Origin: Mycolicibacterium sphagni
GTDB lineage: Bacteria; Actinomycetota; Actinomycetes; Mycobacteriales; Mycobacteriaceae
Assembly (NCBI RefSeq): GCF_013337765.1
Contig: NZ_VBSB01000004.1
Location: 1-64,000 of the forward strand
Length of the DNA stretch: 64,000 nt
Reading direction: 5' to 3'
Under the pieces are notes generated by a model that worked only from the letters and a program-made list of their open reading frames with translations, ran no database searches and had not been told where the DNA came from. Shown piece by piece: positions 1 through 8,204 of the stretch; within the stretch, counting starts at the first letter, position 1, and every line of letters starts with the position of its first letter. Made by a program: the position numbers and the translations under genes.

Positions 1-24
1 GGCGAACCCTGGAACATGAACTAA
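1..24 (+). CDS. 3' end of an unidentified gene (partial)
   Basis: In frame 1 the window opens with codons for GEPWNMN followed by TAA at 22-24, and a strong terminator hairpin follows 20 bases later. This is consistent with the last codons of a gene that begins outside the window. Seven residues are too few to name it. In M. tuberculosis the gene next to mscL on this side is moaB2, which is only a positional guess. Confidence 0.3.
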   Translation, partial: GEPWNMN

Positions 25-44
25 CAACTCCCTGAGCACGAATC

Positions 45-78
45 AAAATGGCCCCCGGCGCAAGCCGGGGGCCATTTT
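45..78. terminator. bidirectional intrinsic terminator
   Basis: Perfect 15-bp inverted repeat (arms AAAATGGCCCCCGGC at 45-59 and its complement at 64-78) around a 4-base GCAA loop. A-tracts and T-tracts flank it, so it can work on both strands. It sits between the plus-strand reading frame ending at 24 and the stop of mscL at 86, as expected for a shared terminator of convergent genes. Confidence 0.85.
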
Positions 79-85
79 GTTGCCG

Positions 86-541
86 TCACTCTCTGTCGGC
101 GCTCGTGGTTTCTGCGGTGTCGGGGCTCGGGCCGGTGCCCGGGCCGGTGACCTTCTTCGGCGTTCCGCTTGCGTCGGCCAACAGATCCCGGATCTCGGTC
201 AGCAAGCTGAGCTCGGTGTCGCCGGCCTGCTCGACCTCGCCCTTTTTGCGAAGGCGGTTGTAGGGCACGACGACGAAGAAATACACCACGGCCGCGACGA
301 GAACGAAGTTGATCAACGCCGACACCAGGATGTTCAAGTCGATGGCCTGCCCACCGCCGATACCGATCCGCAGGATGCCGTATTCGGTGTCCTTGCCCGC
401 GCCGATGCGATCGATCAAGGGCGTGATGATGCTTTCGGTGAACTTCGTGACCAGAGCGGTGAACGCGGTACCGATGACCACAGCCACGGACAGATCGACG
501 ATGTTGCCGCGCGAGAGAAACTCCTTGAAACCTTTCAACAC
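86..541 (-). CDS. mscL: large-conductance mechanosensitive channel MscL
   Basis: 151-residue membrane protein forming the homopentameric pressure-release channel that opens under hypo-osmotic shock. The N-terminal amphipathic helix and TM1 ([20 protein letters not shown]) match the family. TM2 lies at about residues 69-91 ([20 protein letters not shown]) and is followed by the basic RLRKKGE cluster. The C-terminal tail (about residues 105-151) is an acidic helix plus a Pro/Thr/Ser-rich extension typical of mycobacteria. Start is GTG at 541 with AAAGGGG about 9 bases upstream. Transcribed alone toward the terminator at 45-78. Family assignment is secure. Confidence 0.97.
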   Translation of the reverse strand: MLKGFKEFLSRGNIVDLSVAVVIGTAFTALVTKFTESIITPLIDRIGAGKDTEYGILRIGIGGGQAIDLNILVSALINFVLVAAVVYFFVVVPYNRLRKKGEVEQAGDTELSLLTEIRDLLADASGTPKKVTGPGTGPSPDTAETTSADRE

Positions 542-688
542 GGTATTGCCCCTTTCGCTTAGGCCTCGCTTGTCAATCGGGTTGAGCGCCCCGAGACCTC
601 GAAGGTTAGTACGGCCCGGGCGGGGTGACGGTGGAGCTGTTAGCTTGGCGGGAGATGCTGTTGGGGGGCGATGTGGAGGGGAATCATC

Positions 689-901
689 ATGTGGATTCGC
701 GCGGTCGCGACGGCAGCCGTGTTCGGTGTGTTCGCGGTTGCGGGTGGTACCGCAGCGGGCGCACCGACCCCCACGCCGGCTCCTGGCCCCGCGAAAACCT
801 CGTCGTCGGATGAGATCGCCGACATGGTGATGGATGCGGTTCAGAACCAGGTTGTTCTACCGCCCACCGTCCCACCAGTGCCCCCGCCGCCGGGCGGCTA
901 G
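689..901 (+). CDS. small secreted proline-rich protein
   Basis: 70-residue product with an N-terminal signal peptide ([19 protein letters not shown], predicted cleavage around AAGA) and a short mature region rich in Pro. The tail is almost entirely Pro/Val/Gly. ATG 689 is preferred over ATG 671 because GGAGGGG at 675-681 is ideally placed for it. No catalytic motif is visible. Similar short exported Pro-rich proteins are common in mycobacteria. It lies between the divergent mscL and the convergent SAF-domain gene and appears monocistronic. Function unknown. Confidence 0.7.
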   Translation: MWIRAVATAAVFGVFAVAGGTAAGAPTPTPAPGPAKTSSSDEIADMVMDAVQNQVVLPPTVPPVPPPPGG

Positions 902-902
902 C

Positions 903-1556
903 TCAGTGGATCGTCAGCGTGACGGTCTGTACGAGCGTGGCCGCGGCCAGGGAGTGTGCGGCCGCGGCCGGAAGGGCCACCAGCACCACCCGGTCATCAC
1001 CGGTCCCTGCGGCTTTCTGCTTCGCTGAAACCAGCACGACGATGGCGTCAGACGCCACCAGCGTCGGCTTGGCGTCGGTGCCCGCATCCGCTGCGCCCAT
1101 GACGTCGACGACGTCACCGGGCCTGATCAAGTCGAGCACCGCCGCATCGGCAAGGTGCAGGGGCACGACACGCGCGTCGGGACCGGCGGCGAGACCAGTC
1201 AGGCGTGAGCCGAGGACCCTGACGTCGGTGAGCACTTCACCGCGGCGGGCCGGCCCGGCCAGAGTGGTGCCGACAAGGGCGTCGACCGTCGTCTGAATGC
1301 CATCGGGAAGCGTTGTGGCAGAACGCTTTTCAAGCTTGATATCAGCGTCGGTCAAGGCGAGTCCCGGACTGAGGTCGTGGGCGGCCACTACCACGTCGGC
1401 GCGCCGGTCGCCCGGGTCCGGCCGCAGAGCGGCGACTCCCGCGAGAATGACCAGCCCGCCCGCTGTGACACGTCGGGCGAACATTGTCCGGGTGAAGTCG
1501 GGCCGCAACAATTGCCGAATTCGACTCGGCAATCTCGGATTGAGCGACTCGGCCAT
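903..1556 (-). CDS. SAF-domain (CpaB/RcpC-like) membrane-anchored protein
   Basis: 217 residues from ATG 1556. One transmembrane anchor at about residues 26-45 (ARRVTAGGLVILAGVAAL) is followed by a SAF domain at about 55-120 (VVVAAHDLSPGLALTDADIK, then TLAGPARRGEVLTDVRVLG), the fold used in flagellar FlgA and Flp-pilus CpaB proteins. A C-terminal half of about 90 residues includes LIRPGDVVDVMGAAD, another CpaB-like stretch. Its position matches Rv0990c of M. tuberculosis. No pilus genes are adjacent, so the role is unclear. An upstream TTG in frame at 1577 is less likely. Confidence 0.75.
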   Translation of the reverse strand: MAESLNPRLPSRIRQLLRPDFTRTMFARRVTAGGLVILAGVAALRPDPGDRRADVVVAAHDLSPGLALTDADIKLEKRSATTLPDGIQTTVDALVGTTLAGPARRGEVLTDVRVLGSRLTGLAAGPDARVVPLHLADAAVLDLIRPGDVVDVMGAADAGTDAKPTLVASDAIVVLVSAKQKAAGTGDDRVVLVALPAAAAHSLAAATLVQTVTLTIH

Positions 1557-1728
1557 GCGGTCACCGTAGTTGCGCAACCAGCGCGAGGGCTTCGCCGTGC
1601 ACTGCGACCTGTTAATAAGTGGGCTGCGTAGGACGCGTCTTCGCTGTTCTTTCGCTCTAGACTGGCTTTGCCTGTAATTTACCCAAGAGTAGGTTCGGCG
1701 CCTGGGCGGGTGAGAAGGAGGCGCAGCT

Positions 1729-2895
1729 GTGAACGCTGATCAGCTTCTCGCGCGCAATCTTTTGTCCGCGCTGGCCGGCGGTGCTGTGGAGCCCTTCTTC
1801 CAGCCGATCGTGTCCCTGGATGACGGACGCGTACTCGGGTTCGAAGTTCTTGCGCGGTGGCGTGATCCGGTCGAGGGCTACATCCCCCCGGACCGGTTCA
1901 TCCCCATCGCCGATCGCTTCGGGTTGCTCGATCGCCTGCTCGATCAATTGATGCGAACGTCATTTCTGGCCGCGGCGGATTGGCCGCACAACCTGTTCCT
2001 CGGGTTCAACGTCTCTCCCACCCAACTGCGCAACTCGGAGCTGGCGAGCAGGATTGCCAAGGCGGCGATGGAAGCGTCATTTCCGTTGAGCCGCGTGCAC
2101 ATTGAGGTCACGGAGTCCGGTTTCATCGACGACCTGACGCAGCCGCGGCGGACGCTCGACCGGCTGATCAACCTGGGCTGCATGATCGCGATGGACGACT
2201 TCGGTACCGGGTATTCGAGCCTGACCTGGCTGAGCACCCTGCCGTTTTCCAAAATCAAGATCGATGCCAGCTTCGTCATGGCAATGCACGAGCACCGCCA
2301 GAGTCGCAAGATCGTCGCCGCGGTGGTGGGCCTGGGCCACAGCTTGGGGTTGGCCGTCGTGGCCGAAGGTGTGGAGACTGCCGAGCAAGCCGATCTGCTC
2401 AGGGGCATGGGATGCAAGCTCGCGCAGGGTTATCTGTTCGGTCGGCCGACGCCGGCGAGCGAGGTTCCAGCAGTCCTGTCCACCGTCGTGTCGTCGGCGG
2501 ACGAAGCCGAATCGTTCGTGCCGATGTCGCTGGACCTGCGGGCCCACCAGCTCTCCGACGCGTGTGAGTCGGACGCTGCCATCGCCTTCATGGACCCGAC
2601 CGGAACCGTCGTCGCATCGAGCACTGCCTTTGACCAGACGATGGACGTCATTCGAGGAGGGGCGGCCGGACGACATATCTGGGAGCTGATCGGGGTCACG
2701 CCGGAGACCTTCGCCGAGCTGCGTGCAACCGATCTTCTCGATGAGCAGTTTCCGGCGCTTGAAGAGACGACAGCCAACGGGTCGACGACGCGCATTCTCA
2801 TCCGTCCGGTCAAGGACGAAAGCAGCGAATTACTGGGCTATACGGTCGAATTCGGGGACACAGCAGACCCCAATTCGACCGGGGTCGCTTCTTGA
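1729..2895 (+). CDS. EAL-domain cyclic-di-GMP phosphodiesterase with C-terminal PAS-like domain
   Basis: 388 residues. The EAL domain spans about residues 10-250 and carries the residues expected of an active enzyme: EVL in place of EAL (FEVLARW), NVSP, EVTESG, DDFGTGYSS, KIDASFV, VAEGVE and GYLFGRP. It should hydrolyse c-di-GMP to pGpG. Residues about 265-375 look like a PAS fold (MDPTGTVVASSTAF) and may sense a ligand. No membrane segment is present, so it is probably cytosolic. Start GTG 1729 has an excellent AAGGAGG at 1715-1721. Convergent with the zinc-ribbon chaperone gene, 12 bases away. A diguanylate cyclase lies 9 kb downstream in the integrated element. Confidence 0.92.
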   Translation: MNADQLLARNLLSALAGGAVEPFFQPIVSLDDGRVLGFEVLARWRDPVEGYIPPDRFIPIADRFGLLDRLLDQLMRTSFLAAADWPHNLFLGFNVSPTQLRNSELASRIAKAAMEASFPLSRVHIEVTESGFIDDLTQPRRTLDRLINLGCMIAMDDFGTGYSSLTWLSTLPFSKIKIDASFVMAMHEHRQSRKIVAAVVGLGHSLGLAVVAEGVETAEQADLLRGMGCKLAQGYLFGRPTPASEVPAVLSTVVSSADEAESFVPMSLDLRAHQLSDACESDAAIAFMDPTGTVVASSTAFDQTMDVIRGGAAGRHIWELIGVTPETFAELRATDLLDEQFPALEETTANGSTTRILIRPVKDESSELLGYTVEFGDTADPNSTGVAS

Positions 2896-2907
2896 CGAAA
2901 AGGCTTG

Positions 2908-3228
2908 TCAGCTCGAGGCGGCGGCGGCAGGCGCCGAGCTGCTCGAGTCGCTGGAACTCGACGAACTCGATGCGCTGGAGGACGAGTCGCTGGAACTCGA
3001 CGACTTCTCGGAGGTCGACGACGACGATTCGGACTTGGAGTTCTTGGACGCATCACGGCTATCGGTGCGGTAGAAGCCGCTGCCCTTGAACACGACGCCA
3101 ACCGAGTTGAACAGCTTGCGCAGCCGACCGGTGCACTGTGGGCAGCTGGTCAGCGCGTCATCAGTAAACGCCTGCACCGCATCAAAGCGGTTGTCGCACT
3201 CGGTGCACGCGTAGCTGTAGGTCGGCAC
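2908..3228 (-). CDS. FmdB-type zinc-ribbon, serine-rich redox-regulated chaperone (Rv0991c/Ruc-like)
   Basis: 106 residues. The N-terminal zinc ribbon has two CxxC knuckles (YACTECDNRF at about 6-15 and CPQC at about 29-32). After about residue 60 the protein is a low-complexity tail of Ser, Asp, Glu and Lys, presumably disordered. This architecture matches M. tuberculosis Rv0991c, described as a redox-switched chaperone (Ruc) that holds denatured proteins and works with DnaK. ATG 3228 follows GGAGG closely. A CIRCE-like element at 3256-3282 lies immediately upstream, consistent with HrcA heat-shock control. Function is inferred from the family. Confidence 0.88.
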   Translation of the reverse strand: MPTYSYACTECDNRFDAVQAFTDDALTSCPQCTGRLRKLFNSVGVVFKGSGFYRTDSRDASKNSKSESSSSTSEKSSSSSDSSSSASSSSSSSDSSSSAPAAAASS

Positions 3229-3255
3229 ATGAACCTCCGGGACGAAATTTGGTCT

Positions 3256-3282
3256 TTAGCACTCTATCGTGTCAAGTGCTAG
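3256..3282. promoter_or_regulatory. CIRCE-like HrcA operator
   Basis: TTAGCACTC at 3256-3264, a 9-base spacer, then AAGTGCTAG at 3274-3282. The canonical CIRCE is TTAGCACTC-N9-GAGTGCTAA, so the left arm is perfect and the right arm matches 7 of 9 with exact spacing. It lies 28 bases upstream of the ATG of the zinc-ribbon chaperone gene, where bound HrcA would block its promoter. Confidence 0.8.
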
Positions 3283-3394
3283 AACCGCCATGTGGCACGT
3301 ATCATTCCCCAATGCCGCCCGGGGGAGTGGTGTGGCGAAATGCGGCGAAAACGATTCGAGGGGGGCCGCTCGGGTGCATCGTAGGCCGATGGCC

Positions 3395-4000
3395 TCACAA
3401 CGTGTCGGCCAGCGCAAACAGTCCATGCTTGGGGGTGAGGACATGGGTCATCCGAACGTCATGAGGCTCGCTGGGAAGTTCGTCGACAACCTCGTCGTCC
3501 CGGACCACCGCGACGAGCCTGGCGCCGGGCCCGCACAGCGCCAACGAGCGGTCGTAGTACCCGCCGCCGCGCCCCAGTCGAACTCCGTTGCGGTCCACCG
3601 CCAGAGCCGGGACCAGCACCATGTCGGCCTCGGCCACCGCCGAGCTCGGCAACCACGGCTCAGCGGGCTCGAGCAAGCCGAACCGGGCCGCAACCAGCGT
3701 GCCGGGCACGTAGAGACCCCACAGCAGGGCGAGCGCCTCACCGTCGGCGCCGGAACGGGCCACCGGCAACAGCACCCGGGCGCACAATTCGCGAAGGCGG
3801 TCCACCATCTGTGCCGAACCGGGCTCCACCCCGACGGGCAGGTAGGCGCACACGGTGTCGCCCGGATCCACGATCTCGCCGAGGTGGTCGGTCAACGCCA
3901 GCGCCTCGGCCGCCCGGGTAGCTGCGGGTACCGCGCGTCGCGCCGCCAACAGGGCTGCCCTGTGTTGGGCTTTCGTACCGGCGAGCACGCCGTCCACCAT
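3395..4000 (-). CDS. 5-formyltetrahydrofolate cyclo-ligase
   Basis: 201 residues from ATG 4000. It converts 5-formyl-THF to 5,10-methenyl-THF with ATP, returning stored folate to the one-carbon pool. Visible family features are the N-terminal KAQHRAALLAARRAV helix, PVGVEPGS, the nucleotide-binding stretch VPALAVDRNGVRLGRGGGYYDR at about 135-156 (the GRGGGYYDR signature) and the C-terminal HDVRMTHVLTP. The length fits the family, so the reading frame upstream of 4000 is not needed. Divergent from galU. Corresponds to Rv0992c. Confidence 0.92.
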   Translation of the reverse strand: MVDGVLAGTKAQHRAALLAARRAVPAATRAAEALALTDHLGEIVDPGDTVCAYLPVGVEPGSAQMVDRLRELCARVLLPVARSGADGEALALLWGLYVPGTLVAARFGLLEPAEPWLPSSAVAEADMVLVPALAVDRNGVRLGRGGGYYDRSLALCGPGARLVAVVRDDEVVDELPSEPHDVRMTHVLTPKHGLFALADTL

Positions 4001-4063
4001 GTCAGCGCGCGTGCCGGTTGCGCCAGAGTGAAGGGCCAAGATGATGCCGATAGGGTGTGAACG

Positions 4064-4984
4064 ATGAGGCCGCCAGAGGTCCCGTTTCCGCGCACTGCGA
4101 TCGTCCCCGCGGCCGGGCTGGGTACGCGATTCCTGCCCGCGACCAAGACCGTGCCCAAGGAATTGTTGCCCGTCGTGGACACGCCGGGCATCGAGCTGGT
4201 CGCCGAGGAAGCCGCTGAGGCCGGCGCCGAGCGTCTGGTGATCGTCACCTCCGAAGGCAAGGACAGCGTCGTCGCGCATTTCGTGGAGGATTTGGTGCTC
4301 GAGGGCACGCTGGAGGCCCGCGGCAAGAAGGCGATGCTGGAGAAGGTGCGTCGCGCCCCGGCCCTGATCAAGGTCGAGTCGGTGGTGCAACACGAACCGC
4401 TGGGCTTGGGCCATGCCGTCGGGTGCGTGGAGGCGGTGCTGTCCCCGGATGAGGACGCGGTAGCAGTGCTCTTGCCCGACGATCTGGTGCTGCCCACTGG
4501 CGTGCTGGAGACGATGGCGAAGGTGCGGGCCAAGCGCGGCGGCTCGGTGCTGTGCGCGATCGAGGTGACGGACGAGGAGGTCAGTGCCTACGGCGTCTTC
4601 GACGTCGAAACGGTGCCCGATGCGGCCAACCCGAATGTGCTCAAGGTCCTCGGCATGGTCGAGAAGCCCAAGGTGGAGGATGCGCCGTCACGGTTCGCCG
4701 CGGCCGGTCGCTATCTACTGGACCGGGCGATCTTCGACGCGTTGCGCCGCGTCGACCGCGGCGTCGGCGGCGAGATCCAGCTGACCGACGCCATCGAGTT
4801 GCTGATCAAAGAAGGCCATCCGGTGCATGTGGTGGTGCACCGCGGCTCTCGACACGACTTGGGAAATCCCGGCGGCTACCTGAAGGCTGCTGTTGACTTT
4901 GCCTTGGATCGTGACGACTATGGCCCGGATTTACGGCGATGGTTGGTGGCGCGCTTAGGTCTGGCCGAGAAGACCGAACAGTAA
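4064..4984 (+). CDS. galU: UTP-glucose-1-phosphate uridylyltransferase GalU
   Basis: 306 residues. Makes UDP-glucose from UTP and glucose 1-phosphate for glycan, trehalose and cell-wall precursors. The N-terminal nucleotidyltransferase motif is intact (AIVPAAGLGTRFLPATKTVP at about 12-31, then KELLPVVDTP). LLPDDLV, the UDP-binding GMVEKPK and GGEIQLTDAI follow, all characteristic of bacterial GalU. ATG 4064. Followed after 49 bases by moeA/glp in the same direction, as in M. tuberculosis (Rv0993-Rv0994), so co-transcription is likely. Confidence 0.96.
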   Translation: MRPPEVPFPRTAIVPAAGLGTRFLPATKTVPKELLPVVDTPGIELVAEEAAEAGAERLVIVTSEGKDSVVAHFVEDLVLEGTLEARGKKAMLEKVRRAPALIKVESVVQHEPLGLGHAVGCVEAVLSPDEDAVAVLLPDDLVLPTGVLETMAKVRAKRGGSVLCAIEVTDEEVSAYGVFDVETVPDAANPNVLKVLGMVEKPKVEDAPSRFAAAGRYLLDRAIFDALRRVDRGVGGEIQLTDAIELLIKEGHPVHVVVHRGSRHDLGNPGGYLKAAVDFALDRDDYGPDLRRWLVARLGLAEKTEQ

Positions 4985-5033
4985 ACGCTGCGGCCGGCCC
5001 GCGCGACCGGTGCTCGAGGCAGAAAGGCGCGCG

Positions 5034-6290
5034 GTGCGTTCGGTAGAGGAACAACAGGCCAGGGTGGCGGCCGCCGCGGTGGCGCCACGACCCGTTCGAG
5101 TGCCGATCGCCGAGGCTCAGGGCCTGATGTGCGCCGAGGAAGTGATCACCGAACACCCACTGCCCGGTTTCGATCAGGCCGCCATCGACGGCTATGCCGT
5201 TCGCAGCGTGGATGTTCACGGCATCGGCGGTGACGCGGACGACGAGCAGGGTGGTGGCGAGATCAGCCTGCCGGTGATGGGTGTTATCGAAGCGGGCGCG
5301 CGCACGCCGAGCCGGCTGCAGCCCAAACAAGCAGCCCGGGTACAGACCGGTGCGCCGATGCCGACGCTGGCCGACGCTGTCCTCCCGCTGCGATGGACCG
5401 ATGGGGGTCAGGCCCGGGTGCGAGTGCTGCGCGGGGTGCGTTCCGGGGCCTACGTGCGCCGGGCCGGTGACGACGTACAGCCCGGCGATGTCGCTGTGCG
5501 GGCCGGCGCGATCATCGGTGCCGCGCAGGTCGGACTGCTGGCCGCCGTCGGGCGCGAACGGGTGCTGGTACATCCGCGCCCGCGGGTAACCGTGCTCAGT
5601 GTGGGTGGCGAGCTGGTCGATATCTCCCGTACGCCCGGCAATGGCCAGGTCTACGACGTGAATTCGTATGCGATCGCCGCCGCGGCACGGGACGCGGGCG
5701 CCGAGGTGAACCGGCTGGGCATCGTCAGCACCGATCCCAAGGAGCTGCGCGAGGTGGTCGAGGGCCAGCTCAACCGCGCCGAGCTGGTGGTGATCGCCGG
5801 TGCCGTCGGCGGGGCGGCAGCCGAGAGCGTGCGCACGGTGCTGTCCAAGCTGGGCGAGATGGAAGTCACCCGCATCGCCATGCATCCGGGGTCGGTCCAG
5901 GGTTTCGGCCAGCTCGGGCGCGAGGGCGTCCCAACGTTCCTGTTGCCGGCCAATCCGGTGAGCGCTCTGGTGGTCTTCGAGGTCATGGTTCGCCCGCTGA
6001 TCCGGCTGTCGCTGGGCAAGCGGCAGCCGATGCGGCGTGTCGTGCCGGCCAGGGCGCTGTCGCCGATCTCGTCGGTTTCTGGCCGCAAGGGATACCTGCG
6101 CGGGCAGCTGATGCGCGACCAGGACACCGGCGAATATCTGGTGCAGGCGCTCGGTGGTGCGCCCGGAGCCTCGTCACACCTTTTGGCGACCTTGGCCGAA
6201 GCCAACTGCTTGGTGGTGGTGCCCACCGAGGTCGATCAAGTCCGGACCGGCGAACTCGTCGATGTCGCCTTCCTGGCTCAACGCGGCTGA
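5034..6290 (+). CDS. moeA1: MoeA-like protein with degenerate active site (Glp, gephyrin-like division protein)
   Basis: 418 residues with the MoeA fold (domains I-IV). GTG 5034 is preferred over GTG 5010 because AGAAAGG lies 6 bases upstream and the product then starts MRSVEEQQ, like Rv0994. The motifs that bind molybdopterin and molybdate in true MoeA are altered: STGDEL is SVGGEL, the SGGVSVG..D loop is AGAVGGAAAES, and the KPGKP loop is HPGSVQ. LPANPVS replaces LPGNPVS. In corynebacteria this lineage (Glp) has been repurposed to bind FtsZ and the membrane protein GlpR. The GlpR homologue lies two genes downstream, supporting a division role over cofactor synthesis. Confidence 0.85.
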   Translation: MRSVEEQQARVAAAAVAPRPVRVPIAEAQGLMCAEEVITEHPLPGFDQAAIDGYAVRSVDVHGIGGDADDEQGGGEISLPVMGVIEAGARTPSRLQPKQAARVQTGAPMPTLADAVLPLRWTDGGQARVRVLRGVRSGAYVRRAGDDVQPGDVAVRAGAIIGAAQVGLLAAVGRERVLVHPRPRVTVLSVGGELVDISRTPGNGQVYDVNSYAIAAAARDAGAEVNRLGIVSTDPKELREVVEGQLNRAELVVIAGAVGGAAAESVRTVLSKLGEMEVTRIAMHPGSVQGFGQLGREGVPTFLLPANPVSALVVFEVMVRPLIRLSLGKRQPMRRVVPARALSPISSVSGRKGYLRGQLMRDQDTGEYLVQALGGAPGASSHLLATLAEANCLVVVPTEVDQVRTGELVDVAFLAQRG

Positions 6291-6306
6291 ACCGCGGAAT
6301 CGCACT

Positions 6307-6960
6307 GTGAATCTGTGGCGTAACAGTTCTCTGCATCCGGGTTGGCCCGCGCAGGTCGGTCCGCTTCGGGTGGGTGCCGGTGTCGTGAGGTTGCGTCCGG
6401 TGCGGATGCGCGACGCGGCGCTGTGGAGCCGAATCAGGATGGCCGATCGTCGCCATCTCGAACCGTGGGAGCCGACGGCTGAGGTGGATTGGTCTGTGCG
6501 GCATGCGGTTTCGTCATGGCCGGCAGTGTGCTCGGGACTTCGCGCGGAGGCGCGCAAGGGCCGGATGCTGCCGTATGTGATCGAACTCGACGGGCAGTTT
6601 TGCGGTCAGCTGACGATCGGAAACGTGACCCACGGGGCGTTGCGCTCGGCGTGGATCGGCTATTGGGTGTCGAGCGCGGTGACCGGGGGCGGGGTGGCAA
6701 CCGGCGCGCTGGCACTGGGTCTGGACCACTGTTTCGGACCGGTCACGCTGCACCGCGTGGAGGCCACGGTGCGGCCTGAGAACGCGGCGAGCCGGGCGGT
6801 GCTGGCCAAGGTCGGCTTCCGGGAGGAAGGCCTACTCCAGCGATACCTCGACGTCGACGGCGCATGGCGGGATCACCTGCTGGTGGCGATGACGGTGGAG
6901 GAAGTCGAGGGGTCGGTGGCGGGGCGGCTGGTGCGCCGGGGACTGGCGCAGTGGGCATGA
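6307..6960 (+). CDS. rimJ: RimJ-type GNAT N-acetyltransferase
   Basis: 217 residues. GNAT fold of the RimJ/RimL family, which acetylates N-terminal amines of ribosomal or other proteins. Visible features: RLRPVRMRDAALW at about 29-41, central strands YVIELDGQFCGQLTIGNV, an acetyl-CoA region GYWVSSAVTGGGVATGALAL and the C-terminal HRVEATVRPENAASRAVLAKVGF signature. GTG 6307 lies 17 bases after the moeA/glp stop. No strong ribosome-binding site is visible, so translation may be coupled. Same position as Rv0995. Substrate unknown. Confidence 0.9.
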   Translation: MNLWRNSSLHPGWPAQVGPLRVGAGVVRLRPVRMRDAALWSRIRMADRRHLEPWEPTAEVDWSVRHAVSSWPAVCSGLRAEARKGRMLPYVIELDGQFCGQLTIGNVTHGALRSAWIGYWVSSAVTGGGVATGALALGLDHCFGPVTLHRVEATVRPENAASRAVLAKVGFREEGLLQRYLDVDGAWRDHLLVAMTVEEVEGSVAGRLVRRGLAQWA

Positions 6961-7019
6961 TCGCCGGGCTTACTTGTTACTAATGTGACATTTGAGGCTG
7001 TTGGTGCTTGTAAAGGGGT

Positions 7020-7037
7020 AATTACACGTGTGTAATT
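7020..7037. promoter_or_regulatory. 8-2-8 inverted repeat upstream of the GlpR-like gene
   Basis: AATTACAC at 7020-7027, GT, then GTGTAATT at 7030-7037: a perfect 8-bp inverted repeat in the 146-base gap before the GlpR-like gene. AT-rich direct GTTAC and GTGAC half-sites lie just upstream, near 6978-6990. It may be an operator. The binding factor is unknown. Confidence 0.4.
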
Positions 7038-7106
7038 GACTCCGGCGCGCCGTCTCGGGTTGCGTAGGTCACGGACCTAGCCTGAACGGGAAAGGAGCAG
7101 GCCACC

Positions 7107-8153
7107 ATGCCAAGCATCCCCCAGTCTTTGCTCTGGATATCGCTCGTGGTGCTGTGGTTGTTCGTTCTGGTTCCAATGCTCATCAGCAGGCGCGACAACG
7201 TCCGACGTACCAGTGACGTCGCGCTGGCCACCCGGGTGCTCAACGGGGGCGCGAAATCGCGCCGGTTCAAGCGCAGCGGACCGTCGGCCGGCCATCGGCA
7301 CGACCCGGACTGGCAGCCAGAGGAAGACCAGTTCGACGAGCTGGACTCTGATGACGAGGCCGAACCGTCGCGCACCCGCTCGGTGGTTGTCGTCGCCGCG
7401 GTGGCCGAGGAGGCGGAGCCCGACTATCTCGACGTCGACGTGGTCGACGAGGATTCCGGCGCGCTTCCGGTCGGTGGCACCGCGCGGGTTGCCGCGCCGC
7501 AGCCGACGCTGTTCGACGAAACCCCGGTTGCCGAGGAACCTGTCGTCGCTCAAGACGAGTCCGAGGATGAAGCCGAGACTGTCGCCGAGGGCGACGACAC
7601 CGACACGTTCCAGGCGATCGCCGAGGACGAGCCGCAGGACGGCACGGCCGATGAGTACGAATACGTCGAGGACACTTCGGGTCTCGAGGCCGAGGAAGAG
7701 CCGGCGACGGTGAGCACGCCGCGGGCGAGCCGGCCGCGCCGGGCCGAGGCGACGGCTGCGGCGGTCAGCGCCCGCAAGTATCGCTTCCGCAAGCGGATGC
7801 TGATGGCGATGGCGGCGGTCATGGTGATCACCGCCACGCTGTCCTTCACCGTCAGCCCCGATCTGTGGTGGGCCTGTGGTGGGGCCGGTGCCGTGACGAT
7901 CCTGTACCTGGCGTATCTGCGTCGCCAGACGCGGATCGAGGAGCAGGTGCGCCGGCGCCGCCAGCAGCGGATGGCGCGCTCGCGCCTTGGGGTGGAGAAC
8001 ACCGAGGACCGCGAGTTCGACGTCGTGCCGTCACGGTTGCGCAGGCCTGGCGCCGCGGTGCTGGACATCGACGACGAGGACCCGATCTTCGAGCACCTCG
8101 ACGAGGTTGCGTTCGCCCGTCACTTCGACCTGCCGCGGGCGGCCGGGCAGTAG
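7107..8153 (+). CDS. membrane division protein GlpR/SepX-like (Rv0996-like)
   Basis: 348 residues. An N-terminal transmembrane helix (about 5-25, SLLWISLVVLWLFVLVPMLI) is followed by a basic patch and a long acidic disordered region (about 70-215, rich in Glu and Asp). Two more membrane segments lie at about 232-272 (MLMAMAAVMVITATLSFTV and LWWACGGAGAVTILYLAYL), then an Arg-rich helix and an acidic tail. This matches Rv0996 and the actinobacterial GlpR/SepX family, a membrane receptor for Glp that links FtsZ to polar growth proteins. ATG 7107 has GGAAAGGAG upstream. Function is inferred from the family and from the nearby glp-like gene. Confidence 0.82.
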   Translation: MPSIPQSLLWISLVVLWLFVLVPMLISRRDNVRRTSDVALATRVLNGGAKSRRFKRSGPSAGHRHDPDWQPEEDQFDELDSDDEAEPSRTRSVVVVAAVAEEAEPDYLDVDVVDEDSGALPVGGTARVAAPQPTLFDETPVAEEPVVAQDESEDEAETVAEGDDTDTFQAIAEDEPQDGTADEYEYVEDTSGLEAEEEPATVSTPRASRPRRAEATAAAVSARKYRFRKRMLMAMAAVMVITATLSFTVSPDLWWACGGAGAVTILYLAYLRRQTRIEEQVRRRRQQRMARSRLGVENTEDREFDVVPSRLRRPGAAVLDIDDEDPIFEHLDEVAFARHFDLPRAAGQ

Positions 8154-8204
8154 GTCACCGGTTTCGGCTAGGCGGGCTCCGGCTGGTAGCCTGCCAGAGA
8201 CCAA

